A stretch of DNA of 28,971 nucleotides from an uncultured bacterium (GCA_905214175.1 CAJMLD010000002.1:1-28971); one strand, 5' to 3'; numbered from the stretch's first letter, positions 8,815 through 17,655 are shown. Notes: generated by a model not told the origin, from the sequence alone. Numbers and translations are program-made.

Positions 8815-9136
8815 GCTGTACGTCCTCCGCTGGTCACGCAGCCGTCTAGGTCGCGAGAATGCGCATATACGGTATTGAGTATACGTCTTGAGGGGCGGCG
8901 ATATCACCCCAGCACCCCCTGGACGGTCTTCTGCACGGCATTTCCCCCACAGCGAAACCACATGCCCAACCGATTGTTGTGGCGCGGGCATCTTGCCTGT
9001 TTCTCTTTATGGCGGGCTCGTCGGACTCCGTCCTTTCGACTATTGTCTAAACCTGATGAGACGGAGGCCACAATAGCTCTGGCGGCGGATGCCGCTAAGG
9101 TGCGCGGGCCACCGTGGCAAAACGGGGAGGACCGGG
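8815..9136. other. Divergent intergenic region, 322 bp
   Basis: This lies between the leftward M28-like gene and the rightward pafB-like gene and should hold both promoters. I see Shine-Dalgarno sequences at both ends, but no convincing -35/-10 pair, hairpin, tRNA or repeat. Confidence 0.5.
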
Positions 9137-10162
9137 TTGGACACAACAGAAGGCTACTCGGGTTTTTCGAAGGACGATGAGCAAGCAACGAGAATCGCTG
9201 CCCTCGCGCTCTCCTTCATGAGCTCGGACACCGTAAGCGACAAGGCCATCTGGCGCTCCTTCTATCCGGACCTCACCAAGGCGGACTCATATCGCACCGC
9301 CTTCCGCCGTGACAGGGCAGCGCTTGCCGAATGCGGCATCATGGTGAGCCGTGTCGATGGTCCGGAGACGCTCTGGCGCGTTGACAGCGCATCCTTCGTC
9401 GAGAGTACCGAGCTCTCGGATGAGGACGCTATGGCCCTCGATGTTGCATGTCTCCCGCTCGTCGACGATCCCGATTTCCCCTATGGTGCCGAGCTTCGCA
9501 TCGCGCTCTCGAAGGTCGACGACGCATTTGACAACCCCACGTCGGTCACCCTGCCAGCCGAAGAGAGAGTGCCCAGTCGACAGCTTACGACCCTTCAGGA
9601 GTGCAACCTTTCCGGTCAGGTCGCACGCATGGACTACGAGCGCGCCGATGGGACATCGATCCAGCGTCAGGTGGCCCCCTATGGCTTCTTTGGCCTGCGC
9701 GGCCACCTCTATATGGTTGCGCCAACCGTCGACGAGAACGGCGCGACAGTCGAGGGCTCCACGCACACGTATCGCATCGACCGCGTGAAGCGGGTGTCAA
9801 AGGTCGCGGGCACCTCCTTCTGTGTTCCAGAGGATTTCGACGTTCGTGACTGGAGGAAGCTGCCGTTTCAGCTTGGTCCGGTCCTATGCGAGGGCGTGTT
9901 TGCCGTTCCGGCCCAGGCAATGCGGGAGTTTTCTCAGGCAACCCAGGGGAAGGGCACGTTCCTCGAGCCAGGGGCCACCTCCCATGCCGAGTCACCCTCA
10001 GACGAGGAGCACTCGTCCGTCTCCCTTCTATGGCGAGTCGATATAAGCAACATCGAAGATGCCGCGTCATGGGCAATAGCAGAGGACGTTGTGCCCGTCT
10101 CGCCTCAAGAACTCGTCGCAGCGTGGCGTTCCCAGCTAGAGGGGGTTGTCGCATATGGCTAA
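9137..10162 (+). CDS. pafB: WYL-domain transcriptional regulator, PafB-like
   Basis: The TTG at 9137 is preferred because GGGGAGG lies 6 nt upstream. An in-frame ATG at 9089 would add 16 residues but has no ribosome site. The 341-residue protein starts with a helix-turn-helix region (about 15-75, EQATRIAALALSFMSSDT to RRDRAALAECGI). A middle segment (LSDEDAMALDVACLPLVDD) is typical of PafB/PafC proteins, followed by a WYL domain (about 150-225: MDYERADGTSIQRQVAPYGF and GHLYMVAP, then TYRIDRVKRVS). In Actinobacteria PafB and PafC act together as a transcription activator of DNA-damage genes, with WYL domains sensing a nucleic-acid ligand. Overlap with the second WYL gene supports a PafB/PafC pair. 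In mycobacteria these genes sit by the Pup-ligase locus; here they do not, so the ortholog call is inference. Confidence 0.8.
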   Translation: MDTTEGYSGFSKDDEQATRIAALALSFMSSDTVSDKAIWRSFYPDLTKADSYRTAFRRDRAALAECGIMVSRVDGPETLWRVDSASFVESTELSDEDAMALDVACLPLVDDPDFPYGAELRIALSKVDDAFDNPTSVTLPAEERVPSRQLTTLQECNLSGQVARMDYERADGTSIQRQVAPYGFFGLRGHLYMVAPTVDENGATVEGSTHTYRIDRVKRVSKVAGTSFCVPEDFDVRDWRKLPFQLGPVLCEGVFAVPAQAMREFSQATQGKGTFLEPGATSHAESPSDEEHSSVSLLWRVDISNIEDAASWAIAEDVVPVSPQELVAAWRSQLEGVVAYG

Positions 10163-11096
10163 CCGTAGACAGGGGGCGGGGCGCAAAGGCGGAATGCAGG
10201 AGGCCCGAGAGCTCGTCGCCATAATCTCGTCACTCGATCACACTGGGGACAGCCTCGACGTGACAACCATCGCCGGCCGTCTGGGCATAAGCGAGCAGGA
10301 CGCGCGTCATCGCATGGACCTCATCCTTGCCGCTGGTGGCGAAGGCGCTGCGGTGCTGCCACTCTCTGAAGAAGAGAACAGCGGGCGTCTCACCCTTGAG
10401 GGAGGGTCCGGCAACCACGCGAGAAGACTCCGCCTCACCACCTCGGAGACCGTCGCAGTTGAAGCGGCCCTCAATCAGATGGGAATCCCCACAAACGCCC
10501 CGCTTCGTCAGAAGATCGCGGCATCACTCTCTTCGCAGCGCCCCGGCGAGCCGGAAACCACAAAGACCGCCAAGGTCACTCCACCGGAGGGCAGCTCCCA
10601 CACAGCAGAAGTCCTGCTCCAGTGCTCGAAGGCCATAGCCCAGCTTGGCATGCTTGACTTCTCGTACCAGGGGATAGCCGACAAGACCCCGCAGCAGCGG
10701 CACGTGGACCCGCGTGGACTACGCAACGCTGACGGATCGTGGTACCTCGATGCCTACGACCCCTCGAGGCAAGGCACACGCGTTTTTCGCCTCGACCGCA
10801 TGACGAACGTGCACATTGCCCCAGCGGAGCAGCTGCCACCGGAGGCAGCGCGGACAACCGTTGCACGTGTGGTTCGCATCGAGTTCCATGACAGGCACTA
10901 CCTTGAACTTCTCGCCTGGCCGGGGCTGCATGTGGACCGTGACGACGGTTCCGTTGTCCGTGCGCACATTCCCTACTACGGCGGCGAGTGGCTACCGCGA
11001 CGCATAGCCGCCTGCGGGGGCACCGCACACACAAACGATGGCGAGGTCAACTCCCTCGCCATCGCCTATGCCCACCGCAAGCTGGGCTCTCGCTAA
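10155..11096 (+). CDS. pafC: WYL-domain transcriptional regulator, PafC-like
   Basis: The ATG at 10155 overlaps the end of the upstream WYL gene by 8 bp and is preceded by AGAGGGGG, so the two are translationally coupled. The 313-residue product has an N-terminal helix-turn-helix (about 15-60: ELVAIISSLDHTGDSLDVTT, then GRLGISEQDARHRMDLIL). A helical middle part (RLTTSETVAVEAALNQMGI) follows. The WYL domain (about 165-225) contains MLDFSYQG, RHVDPRGLRNADGSWYLDAY with an intact WYL core, and VFRLDRM. The C-terminus has a WCX-like beta segment (VVRIEFHDRHYLELLAWPG). It probably forms a heterodimer with the upstream protein, as PafB and PafC do in mycobacteria. It ends 9 bp from the convergent dinG-like gene with no visible terminator between them. 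Confidence 0.82.
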   Translation: MANRRQGAGRKGGMQEARELVAIISSLDHTGDSLDVTTIAGRLGISEQDARHRMDLILAAGGEGAAVLPLSEEENSGRLTLEGGSGNHARRLRLTTSETVAVEAALNQMGIPTNAPLRQKIAASLSSQRPGEPETTKTAKVTPPEGSSHTAEVLLQCSKAIAQLGMLDFSYQGIADKTPQQRHVDPRGLRNADGSWYLDAYDPSRQGTRVFRLDRMTNVHIAPAEQLPPEAARTTVARVVRIEFHDRHYLELLAWPGLHVDRDDGSVVRAHIPYYGGEWLPRRIAACGGTAHTNDGEVNSLAIAYAHRKLGSR

Positions 11097-11105
11097 CCTT
11101 CGCGT

Positions 11106-14084
11106 CTATCGTTCGTGCGTCGAGCGCCACATCTCTATGTAGCGTCCTACGTTCTCGGTCTCAAGCGTGGTCACGCTCTTTGATGGCAGCGATCCCGTGA
11201 ACGAACGGCCGTAGCGCTTCTGCACCACACGCGAGTCCGCGAGCACCAGCACCCCTCTATCGCTCGACGTGCGAATGAGCCGCCCTGCGGCCTGCTTCAC
11301 CGAGATGACCGCCTCGGGCAGCGAATAGCGCCACCACGCACGGTCCTCACGCAAGTCGCGCTCGCGCACGATGGGGTCGTTGGGGCTTGCAAACGGCAGC
11401 TTGGGAATAACCACGCACCTCAGCGTGTCACCCGTTGCGTCAAATCCCTCCCAGAAGGACCGCAGCGCCAGCAGCGATGTGCGCTTCTCGGCCAAGAACT
11501 GCTGTCGCAGGCGGCGCGGAGATGAGCCTCTCTCCTGACATACCAGCGCAAGCCCTTCCTTAGTGAGACGGGGCTCAAGTGCGGCGTACACACGCTCCAT
11601 GTCGCGCCTGTTGGTGAACAACGTGAGCACCGAACCGTCCATGGAGCGATGCACGTTGTACAGCAGCTCAACAAGAGCATCGAGGTAGTTTGCATCGTTT
11701 GGCGCCGGCATATCCTTGGTCACAATGACCGACATACTCTTGTCGTAATCAAAACTTGAATCAAGATGAACATCTTTGTGCATGGAGGCGGGCAGGCGGT
11801 CGAGACCCACCGCGTGGTCAAAGTGCGAGAAGTCGTCCTTTACCGCCATGGTCGCCGATGTAAACACCACGCTCTTCATCTCGGGGAGCCAGTTCTGGGC
11901 GAGGCCAGCGCCCACATCGAGCTTCTCGGCCAAAAGCTTCTCGGCGCCAATGCGTCGCTTGGAGCGGTATAGCTCCGCGGAGTACACGTATGTCTGATCC
12001 TCTCCGCCCAAGATGAGGCGAAGGCTCTCAAGAAGCTCTGAGACAAAGCGTCCGGACTCTGTAAGGTCCGCGCCAAGCTGGGGTGCCACCTCGGCAAGCT
12101 TCTCCTCCGCCTCGCCCAGATGCTTTGCCGCCTCGTCGAGGTGTGCCACGGCGGCAGAGCCAGCCTCGGCAACAGCACCCCACTGCGACGTCTCGCGGAC
12201 TTTCTCGTCAATCCAGAGCGTCACCATGTCGTAGCCACCGTCGCCCCTGGCAAGCGACCCAAGCTCGTGCACTGCCATGAACAGGTCTGCCGTGGACACG
12301 GACGCGCGCGAGACAGACGCAGCCGCCTTGGTGAGCAGCCCCTGCACAAGCGTTGCCCCCTCGAGCTTAGATGCTGAGACGGACGTCATGACCGTGTGCA
12401 AAGCTCCGCTCTTTGTGCCTCCGAGCAGCTCGAACGCGGCGCGGGCTGCGTCACCGGAGACCTCATGCGCCCACTGGCGCCGCGCCTCGCCCTCGAAGGA
12501 GTGAGCCTCGTCGATCACCCAATGACGGATGGGCGGCAAGATCTTTCCCTCGGCCGCAACGTTACGCAGCAGCAACGAGTGGTTGGTCACCACCACGTCG
12601 CCGCTGGCAGCTCGGCGACGCGCGCCATGAACCAGGCACTCGTTGGGAAAGTACGGGCAACGGGTGCGAAGACACTCGTTTGGCGTGGTGGTAAGCATCT
12701 GCCGGGGCACGTACCGCCAGCGAATGCCAAGCGCGTCAAGGTCGCCGTCAGGCGACTGGCAGGAGTACGCATATGTCACGGCGATGGCGGTAAGCATGTC
12801 TCCGGCAATAGCGTTATCCGAGCGGCCGTCGTTGCGGGCAAGCTCCAGAGGTAGATCCTCAACAGCAGCGCGGTCCAGCCTATGCAGGCACGGGTAGTGC
12901 TCATAGCCCTTGAGGCTGTGGAAGGTGAGCCCCTTGGGCAGCGCGCGCGCAAGAGCCGGAAGCTCGTGCGAGACGAGCTGGTCGGTAAGGGCGTTGGTCT
13001 TGGTGGCAATGCCCACGGTCACGTTATTGCGCTGAGCAAAAAGGACCTCGGGCAGCAGGTAGGCAATCGACTTTCCAACGCCCGTGCCCGCCTCTATCGT
13101 GCGGTGGGTCGAAGTCGCAAGGGCATCGCGTACCTCGAGCGCCATCGAGACTTGTTCTGGGCGCGTCTCGTAGTTTTCGTACATACGCCCAACAACGCCA
13201 CCTGGCGCAAATTCGTCACGAATCGTCTCCGGCGCAGGCGCCACAAGCGACTCATCGCTCTCTGCCGCATCCGCGCGGGGATGCGCTTCCGCACGAGATA
13301 CCAGGCCATGGCGCAGCGCCTTGAGCGAGAAGGGCTCTGGGCCCCTCTTTCCCGCAAGGTGTGCGATAACGGGCCTGAATGGCCACTCTACCTCGGGATG
13401 CATCTCCGAGAGCCTGTCCAAGAGACCTGCCGGCAAATCAGAGAGGCCAAGCAGGATGATGCGCCACATGCCGCAGAGGGCGTCCACGTCGTCTCCCGCG
13501 CGGTGCGTTACCGAGTCGCACCCAAAGGCCTCCGCCATGTCCGAAAGCCGGTGAGACGAGAGGCGCGGGAGGGCGATGCGTGAGAGCGCAAGTGTGTCAA
13601 TCCAGGTGTCAGATACCTCGGAACCTCCGCGGACGCTCTCGATGAACGTGCGGTCGAAGGTTGCATTGTGCGCCAGCACAGGGGAACCACCCACAAAGTC
13701 CGCCAGTGCCCTCACGGCCTCGACGGGGCTAGGCGCTCCCGCAACGTCGATGTCTCGTATGCCCGTGAGCCGCTGGATCTCTGGCGGGATGGGCCTACCG
13801 GGGTCTACGAAGGTCTCGAAGCGATCGACTGCCTCGCGGCCGGACAGTCGCGCGGCAGAAATCTCTATAAGCTCGCAGTCCTTGAACGAGAGGCCCGTGG
13901 TTTCGGTGTCGAGCACCACGATATCCTCTTCGAGCAGGTCAAATTCATGGGTTCGCGCACGTTCGGCAAGGCTGAGGTAGTTTGCGCGTATGTCCTCGGG
14001 CGTTCCAGGAAGAAGCAGCCGCTCGAGGGCGGCTGCAGCTCGTTCCTTGTTCTCTTCTCGCCCGCCAGCACTGGCAAGGGCCAT
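11106..14084 (-). CDS. dinG: DinG-type helicase with N-terminal DEDDh exonuclease domain
   Basis: The ATG at 14084 has GGAGG 7 nt upstream, inside the tail of ddl, so the two genes form an operon with a 2-bp gap. Of 992 residues, 50-215 form a DnaQ-like 3'-5' exonuclease with all acidic motifs: VVLDTETTG (Asp59, Glu61), AHNATFD (Asp144) and HRAGDD (His194, Asp199). The rest is an XPD/DinG superfamily-2 helicase: Walker A AGTGVGKS (332-339), DEAH box (525-528) and motif VI KQAAGRLIRT. Cys399, Cys471, Cys476 and Cys483 match the spacing of the four cysteines that hold the iron-sulfur cluster in E. coli DinG. Firmicute DinG proteins with this exonuclease domain generally lack the cluster, so a combined form is notable. 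The likely role is repair of stalled forks, R-loops or D-loops. Confidence 0.92.
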   Translation of the reverse strand: MALASAGGREENKERAAAALERLLLPGTPEDIRANYLSLAERARTHEFDLLEEDIVVLDTETTGLSFKDCELIEISAARLSGREAVDRFETFVDPGRPIPPEIQRLTGIRDIDVAGAPSPVEAVRALADFVGGSPVLAHNATFDRTFIESVRGGSEVSDTWIDTLALSRIALPRLSSHRLSDMAEAFGCDSVTHRAGDDVDALCGMWRIILLGLSDLPAGLLDRLSEMHPEVEWPFRPVIAHLAGKRGPEPFSLKALRHGLVSRAEAHPRADAAESDESLVAPAPETIRDEFAPGGVVGRMYENYETRPEQVSMALEVRDALATSTHRTIEAGTGVGKSIAYLLPEVLFAQRNNVTVGIATKTNALTDQLVSHELPALARALPKGLTFHSLKGYEHYPCLHRLDRAAVEDLPLELARNDGRSDNAIAGDMLTAIAVTYAYSCQSPDGDLDALGIRWRYVPRQMLTTTPNECLRTRCPYFPNECLVHGARRRAASGDVVVTNHSLLLRNVAAEGKILPPIRHWVIDEAHSFEGEARRQWAHEVSGDAARAAFELLGGTKSGALHTVMTSVSASKLEGATLVQGLLTKAAASVSRASVSTADLFMAVHELGSLARGDGGYDMVTLWIDEKVRETSQWGAVAEAGSAAVAHLDEAAKHLGEAEEKLAEVAPQLGADLTESGRFVSELLESLRLILGGEDQTYVYSAELYRSKRRIGAEKLLAEKLDVGAGLAQNWLPEMKSVVFTSATMAVKDDFSHFDHAVGLDRLPASMHKDVHLDSSFDYDKSMSVIVTKDMPAPNDANYLDALVELLYNVHRSMDGSVLTLFTNRRDMERVYAALEPRLTKEGLALVCQERGSSPRRLRQQFLAEKRTSLLALRSFWEGFDATGDTLRCVVIPKLPFASPNDPIVRERDLREDRAWWRYSLPEAVISVKQAAGRLIRTSSDRGVLVLADSRVVQKRYGRSFTGSLPSKSVTTLETENVGRYIEMWRSTHER

Positions 14085-14086
14085 GG

Positions 14087-15058
14087 CTATGCCTCCGACT
14101 TCCCGTGGGCCTCGAGCGCATACTCCACGAACATCTTGCAGAGCTCCGGGAACTCGATTCCGCCATGACGGGCGGAGTCGGGCAGGAGGCTGTTCTCGGT
14201 CATGCCGGGGATGGTGTTTGTCTCGAGAATTACCGGCGTGCCATCCTCTCGCACAATAAAGTCACTGCGCGAGGCACCCAGGCAGTGAAGTGCGCGGTGC
14301 GCACGAATGGCAAGCTCCTGGGCGTGAGCGTAGACGCCGGCCTCCAGACGGGCCGGAATCACGTGATGCATAGAGGAGGGCTCGTACTTGACCTTGAGGT
14401 TATAGAACTCCGCGCCGGTGACTATCTCAACAATGGGCAGTGCCTTGGGATTGTCGTTGCCAATGACGGGAACGGTGATCTCGGTGCCAGTGATGCACTC
14501 CTCGATAAGGGCACGGTCACCGCCGGCAGTCGCGCGCTCCACTGCCTTTGGGAGCTCGGAGGCGCTCGTCACGCGAGTCACGCCAAAGCTCGAGCCGTTG
14601 GCGGCGGGCTTCACAAAGAGCGGCAGGCCAAGCTCTTTCACAATGCGATCCACATCATCATCCGTGAGCTTGGTGCCAGGCGCAACGTCCATGCCGCACG
14701 GCGTGGGGATGCCGGCTTGGCTATAGAGGGTCTTCGCGACCTCCTTCTCGGTACTTACGGCACTTCCAAGAACGCCCGAGAAGGTGTAGGGCATGTGCAG
14801 AATCTCGAGAAGGCCCTGGATGCAGCCATCCTCGCCATAGTGCCCGTGCATTGCGACAAAAGCTACGTCGTAGCCGCCATTCTCAAGCTTCGACTCAAAG
14901 CCATCGTTTGCAGGATCAAGCAGGTCAACGCCCGCAAAGCCTGCCTCGGTGAGCGCCTTCTGGCACGCGCGCCCAGAGTCCAGGGAAATTTCCTTCTCGT
15001 CAGACCAGCCGCCGGCGATAACGACAACCTTGAGGCCCAACACGTCCTGACTTGTCAT
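14087..15058 (-). CDS. ddl: D-alanine--D-alanine ligase
   Basis: The 323-residue protein starts at an ATG with GAGGGAGAG upstream. It makes the D-Ala-D-Ala dipeptide for peptidoglycan precursors, using ATP, in the cytoplasm. ATP-grasp ligase features are intact: AGGWSDEKEISLDSG at the N-terminus, FVAMHGHYGEDG (about 67-78), KPAANGSSFGVTRV (the ATP-binding lysine and glycine-serine loop) and ILETNTIPGMTENSLLPDSA near residue 280, which carries the metal-binding Glu/Asn pair. The length is normal for the family. Selectivity for D-Ala over D-lactate cannot be settled by eye. It is the first gene of a two-gene unit with dinG and is transcribed divergently from rlmN. Confidence 0.95.
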   Translation of the reverse strand: MTSQDVLGLKVVVIAGGWSDEKEISLDSGRACQKALTEAGFAGVDLLDPANDGFESKLENGGYDVAFVAMHGHYGEDGCIQGLLEILHMPYTFSGVLGSAVSTEKEVAKTLYSQAGIPTPCGMDVAPGTKLTDDDVDRIVKELGLPLFVKPAANGSSFGVTRVTSASELPKAVERATAGGDRALIEECITGTEITVPVIGNDNPKALPIVEIVTGAEFYNLKVKYEPSSMHHVIPARLEAGVYAHAQELAIRAHRALHCLGASRSDFIVREDGTPVILETNTIPGMTENSLLPDSARHGGIEFPELCKMFVEYALEAHGKSEA

Positions 15059-15166
15059 GTGCTCTCCCTCGCATCTCTCCGCCGTGCGGTAGACTCAACT
15101 CACACGGAGACAGTAACCCAAAGAGGATACTCCACCACACCATACGACAAGGGCAAGGTGCTAGAA

Positions 15167-16225
15167 ATGCAGACGGATAACGTCAACCGAAACAACGAGA
15201 GGCTCGACCTTAGGAACTGTACGCATGGCCAGCTTGAGGCACTTCTCGCCGAGCTGGGCCAGCCCAAGTTCCGCGCCAAGCAGATTGAGGACTGGGTATG
15301 GGTCAAGAATGTCACCTCGCTTGACCAGATGACCAACCTCTCGAAGGCGCTTCGCGCCCAGCTTGCCGACTACGTCACGCTTGGTGGCGTCGAGGAGGTT
15401 GCGCGCCAGGTCTCCCAGGATGGTAGCCGCAAGTATCTGCTTCGCTTCCCGGACGGCGTCGCCGTGGAGTGCGTTGGCATGCCCTCGAAGAACCGTCTTG
15501 CGGTGTGCGTCTCGACGCAGGCGGGGTGTGCCATGGGTTGTGCGTTCTGTGCGACTGGCGCTTCCGGCCTCACCCGTTCCCTTACGGCAGGCGAAATCTA
15601 CGAGCAGGTCATGCACGTACGCGATGACTTCAACACTCGCGTGACCAGCGTCGTAATGATGGGGCAGGGCGAGCCGATGATGAACTACGATGCCACGCTC
15701 GCCGCGCTGCGGCGCCTTAACTCCCCGGAGGGAGCTGGCATTGGCGCTCGCCACCTCACGGTCTCCACGTGCGGCGTCATCCCAATGATTAAGCGTTTTG
15801 CTAACGAGCCCGAGCAGTTCACGCTCGCTGTTTCGCTGCACTCCGCCAATCAGAGCACGCGTAACATCCTCATGCCCGGCGTAAAGAAGTACTCCCTCAT
15901 CCACCTGTATGACGTGATGGGCGAATACGTGGACAAGACTGGTCGCCGCCCGACGTATGAGTATGCGCTCATCCAGGGCGTGAACGACAACGATGACGAA
16001 CTTGGCGCACTCTGTGACTTCTGCCGAGGAACCCTGGCACACGTGAACATTATTCAGCTCAACGAAGTTCCAGGCTCCAAGTTCAAGCCGGCAAGCCCTG
16101 AGCGTGCAGCAGAATTTGTCGCTCGTCTTGCTTCAGTTGGCGTCGAGGCAACCATTAGGAACTCTCGCGGTGCGGATATCGACGCCGCCTGTGGTCAGCT
16201 TCGCCAGCGCATGCAAGAGCTCTAG
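15167..16225 (+). CDS. rlmN: Dual-specificity 23S rRNA/tRNA adenine-C2 methyltransferase RlmN
   Basis: The start at 15167 gives 352 residues beginning MQTDNVNRNN. The frame is open for more than 1 kb upstream, but that part is antisense to ddl and is not coding. A modest site, AAGGTG, lies 7 nt before the ATG. The enzyme is a radical-SAM protein that methylates C2 of A2503 in 23S rRNA and of A37 in some tRNAs. The cluster motif C-x3-C-x2-C is at Cys121, Cys125 and Cys128 (AGCAMGCAFCATG). MMGQGEPMMNYD is the SAM-binding GEP motif. The C-terminal cysteine that forms the transient methyl-RNA adduct is Cys342 (DIDAACGQL). It is a complete single gene ending in a strong hairpin, and an integrase remnant begins directly after it. 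Confidence 0.96.
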   Translation: MQTDNVNRNNERLDLRNCTHGQLEALLAELGQPKFRAKQIEDWVWVKNVTSLDQMTNLSKALRAQLADYVTLGGVEEVARQVSQDGSRKYLLRFPDGVAVECVGMPSKNRLAVCVSTQAGCAMGCAFCATGASGLTRSLTAGEIYEQVMHVRDDFNTRVTSVVMMGQGEPMMNYDATLAALRRLNSPEGAGIGARHLTVSTCGVIPMIKRFANEPEQFTLAVSLHSANQSTRNILMPGVKKYSLIHLYDVMGEYVDKTGRRPTYEYALIQGVNDNDDELGALCDFCRGTLAHVNIIQLNEVPGSKFKPASPERAAEFVARLASVGVEATIRNSRGADIDAACGQLRQRMQEL

Positions 16226-16269
16226 GCGAATTGCTGCATCGTCATACATTTTGACATTGGTCATGAGAT

Positions 16270-16299
16270 GGGGGGCGGCCACTGCTGTGGCTGCCCCCC
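16270..16299 (+). terminator. Terminator hairpin after rlmN
   Basis: GGGGGGCGGCCAC and GTGGCTGCCCCCC pair over 13 bp (one G-T) around a TGCT loop, 44 nt after the rlmN stop. There is no proper T-tract, so termination efficiency is uncertain, although the stem is very stable. Confidence 0.6.
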
Positions 16300-16309
16300 T
16301 GTAAGGCTC

Positions 16310-16961
16310 CGAGAGGCCCCACCTCGCGCGAGCAGGCGGTCTACAAGAGGCGTTCGCTCGTCGATCTGGCGCTGATACAGGCCACCCTGGGGCTATACGC
16401 ATCAACGAAGCCCTCGCGCTACCGGCTGACAAGCTGACAAAGACGGCAGAGGGCATCGCCCATCGTCGAGGTCACGCCGGAGGTTTCCAAGACCAACAAA
16501 GGCCGCGTCGTGCCGCGCTTCGACGTGCGTCATGGGAAGGCGGTCTTCGAGCGCATCCTAGTCCGCGCCGATGCGGCGCGTACGAAAGTAGGTGATGCGC
16601 CGTTGTTCGGGCAGATGATTGACTACTCCAAGCAGTGAGGGAGCGTTAATGCTCAACACGCGCTGAGAAAGTCTACGACGAATTGGCAAACAAGCTCGAT
16701 ATACCGTCGTTAACGCTACACCTCACGCACGTGTGGAGGGCTACACTCGTAAGTGAATACGCGAGTCTGGCAGCACGCGGGCAATGCAGCCTTGATGACA
16801 CGACTCGTGCCGAGCTGTTCGGACGCACAGAGGGAGTCGAGCGAGATTTCTACCTCGCAGGAGTCACGCCGGAGGAAATCCTAGCCCTTGTCGTTCGTCC
16901 TCGTGTCGCGCTGAAGGGAGAGCAGGCACACGAGGTAATTCCGTTCCAAATGGCCGCGTGA
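16310..16961 (+). pseudogene. Decayed tyrosine recombinase (integrase) catalytic domain
   Basis: Three pieces in changing frames add up to the C-terminal half of a tyrosine recombinase. First comes SREQAVYKRRSLVDLALIQA followed by TLGL. A frame change gives RINEALALPADKLTKTAEGI, together the box-I 'GLR-x-NEAL' region with the first catalytic Arg. After another shift comes VSKTNKGRVVPRFD (beta-hairpin lysine region), which ends at a TGA at about 16636. A 92-codon stretch (TTG 16683 to 16961) then holds THVWRATLVSEY, matching the H-x-x-R box, and LFGRTEGVERDFYL, matching the 'LGH...Y' end with the nucleophilic Tyr. The N-terminal arm is missing. This assignment was made by motif reading only. 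It marks the left edge of a former mobile element placed next to rlmN. Confidence 0.7.
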
Positions 16962-17028
16962 GGCCACCAGAGCCGTTCTGCGGGCTTATAGCGAACTCAC
17001 ACGGCATAATTTTCCCCGTCGAGGTGCG

Positions 17029-17655
17029 TCACCTAGCGTTGCCACGCGTTCTGTTATAGCCCTTCTCATAGGCGTCATAGCTCTTGATAGCATCCCGCTC
17101 TAGGTCGTTCAGGCTCTGGTAGCCGCTGCCTTCGAGGGGTATCACCTCAATCTCAAACCGGTCACCATACTTCCAGTCCGCATAGACATCTGCGTTTCCA
17201 CGCCCCATGAAGTGCTGGGTCAGACGCTCGTATACGCGCACGCCTTGTCCGACGTAGTACAAGTCCTTCGTGACGTTGTGCAAGACGTAGATTCCCGTGA
17301 AGTCATCCTTCGATAGTACCGAGCGGGATTCGAGGAAGTATTCAGGCGTGAGTGACTTTCCGTTCAGGCCTTTTACGCGCTCGTCAAGGTCGCGTCGGTC
17401 TAGCTTCTCGACGTAGTGGTTGAGAAGCGCATACAACACGCATATGGCTATCATGGGCACGAAGAAGTACCAGACCATCGAGATCACGAAGTCAATCTCT
17501 GGCTCCGTATGAAGCGACCTATGTAAGGTTTTCGGAAAGACGTAAAGCGCATAGAAGCACATCAAGCCGAGGAACGAGAACTGCCAACACCAATAAACGA
17601 CTTTCTGCCGCTTGCTAAGCTTCTTGTATGCCGAACTGTTGAATCTGTATCTCAT
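17029..17655 (-). CDS. Two-TM membrane protein with GIY-YIG nuclease domain
   Basis: The ATG at 17655 (MRYRFNSSAYKKL) follows GGCGAGGTA; an in-frame TTG nine codons upstream lacks a ribosome site. The product has 208 residues. Two hydrophobic helices (about 19-40 and 56-78) are followed by a charged stretch, then a GIY-YIG domain (119-205). The motif is split as usual: GIYVLHNV (121-128), DLYYVGQG (131-138), with Arg144 and His148 in YERLTQHF, Glu186 in SLNDLERDAI and Asn201 at KGYNRTRG. The active-site set of GIY-YIG nucleases appears complete. A membrane-tethered nuclease of this kind could cut incoming or element DNA, but no substrate is known. It lies in the accessory patch between an integrase remnant and an IS110 element, downstream of a broken membrane gene on the same strand. 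TATAAT at 17687-17682 may be its -10 box, but it has no clear -35. Confidence 0.85.
   Translation of the reverse strand: MRYRFNSSAYKKLSKRQKVVYWCWQFSFLGLMCFYALYVFPKTLHRSLHTEPEIDFVISMVWYFFVPMIAICVLYALLNHYVEKLDRRDLDERVKGLNGKSLTPEYFLESRSVLSKDDFTGIYVLHNVTKDLYYVGQGVRVYERLTQHFMGRGNADVYADWKYGDRFEIEVIPLEGSGYQSLNDLERDAIKSYDAYEKGYNRTRGNAR

Noticed and set aside
6622..9180. Very long open frame (852 codons) on the plus strand
   Set aside because: It is antisense to the M28-like gene, has no ribosome site or recognisable domains, and its sequence is the usual shadow of a GC-rich gene.
13982..15166. Apparent N-terminal extension of rlmN by about 395 codons
   Set aside because: It is antisense to dinG and ddl. 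RlmN homology begins after the ATG at 15167 and the length from there is normal.
15161..16042. 293-codon minus-strand frame inside rlmN
   Set aside because: Antisense shadow of a clearly conserved radical-SAM gene.
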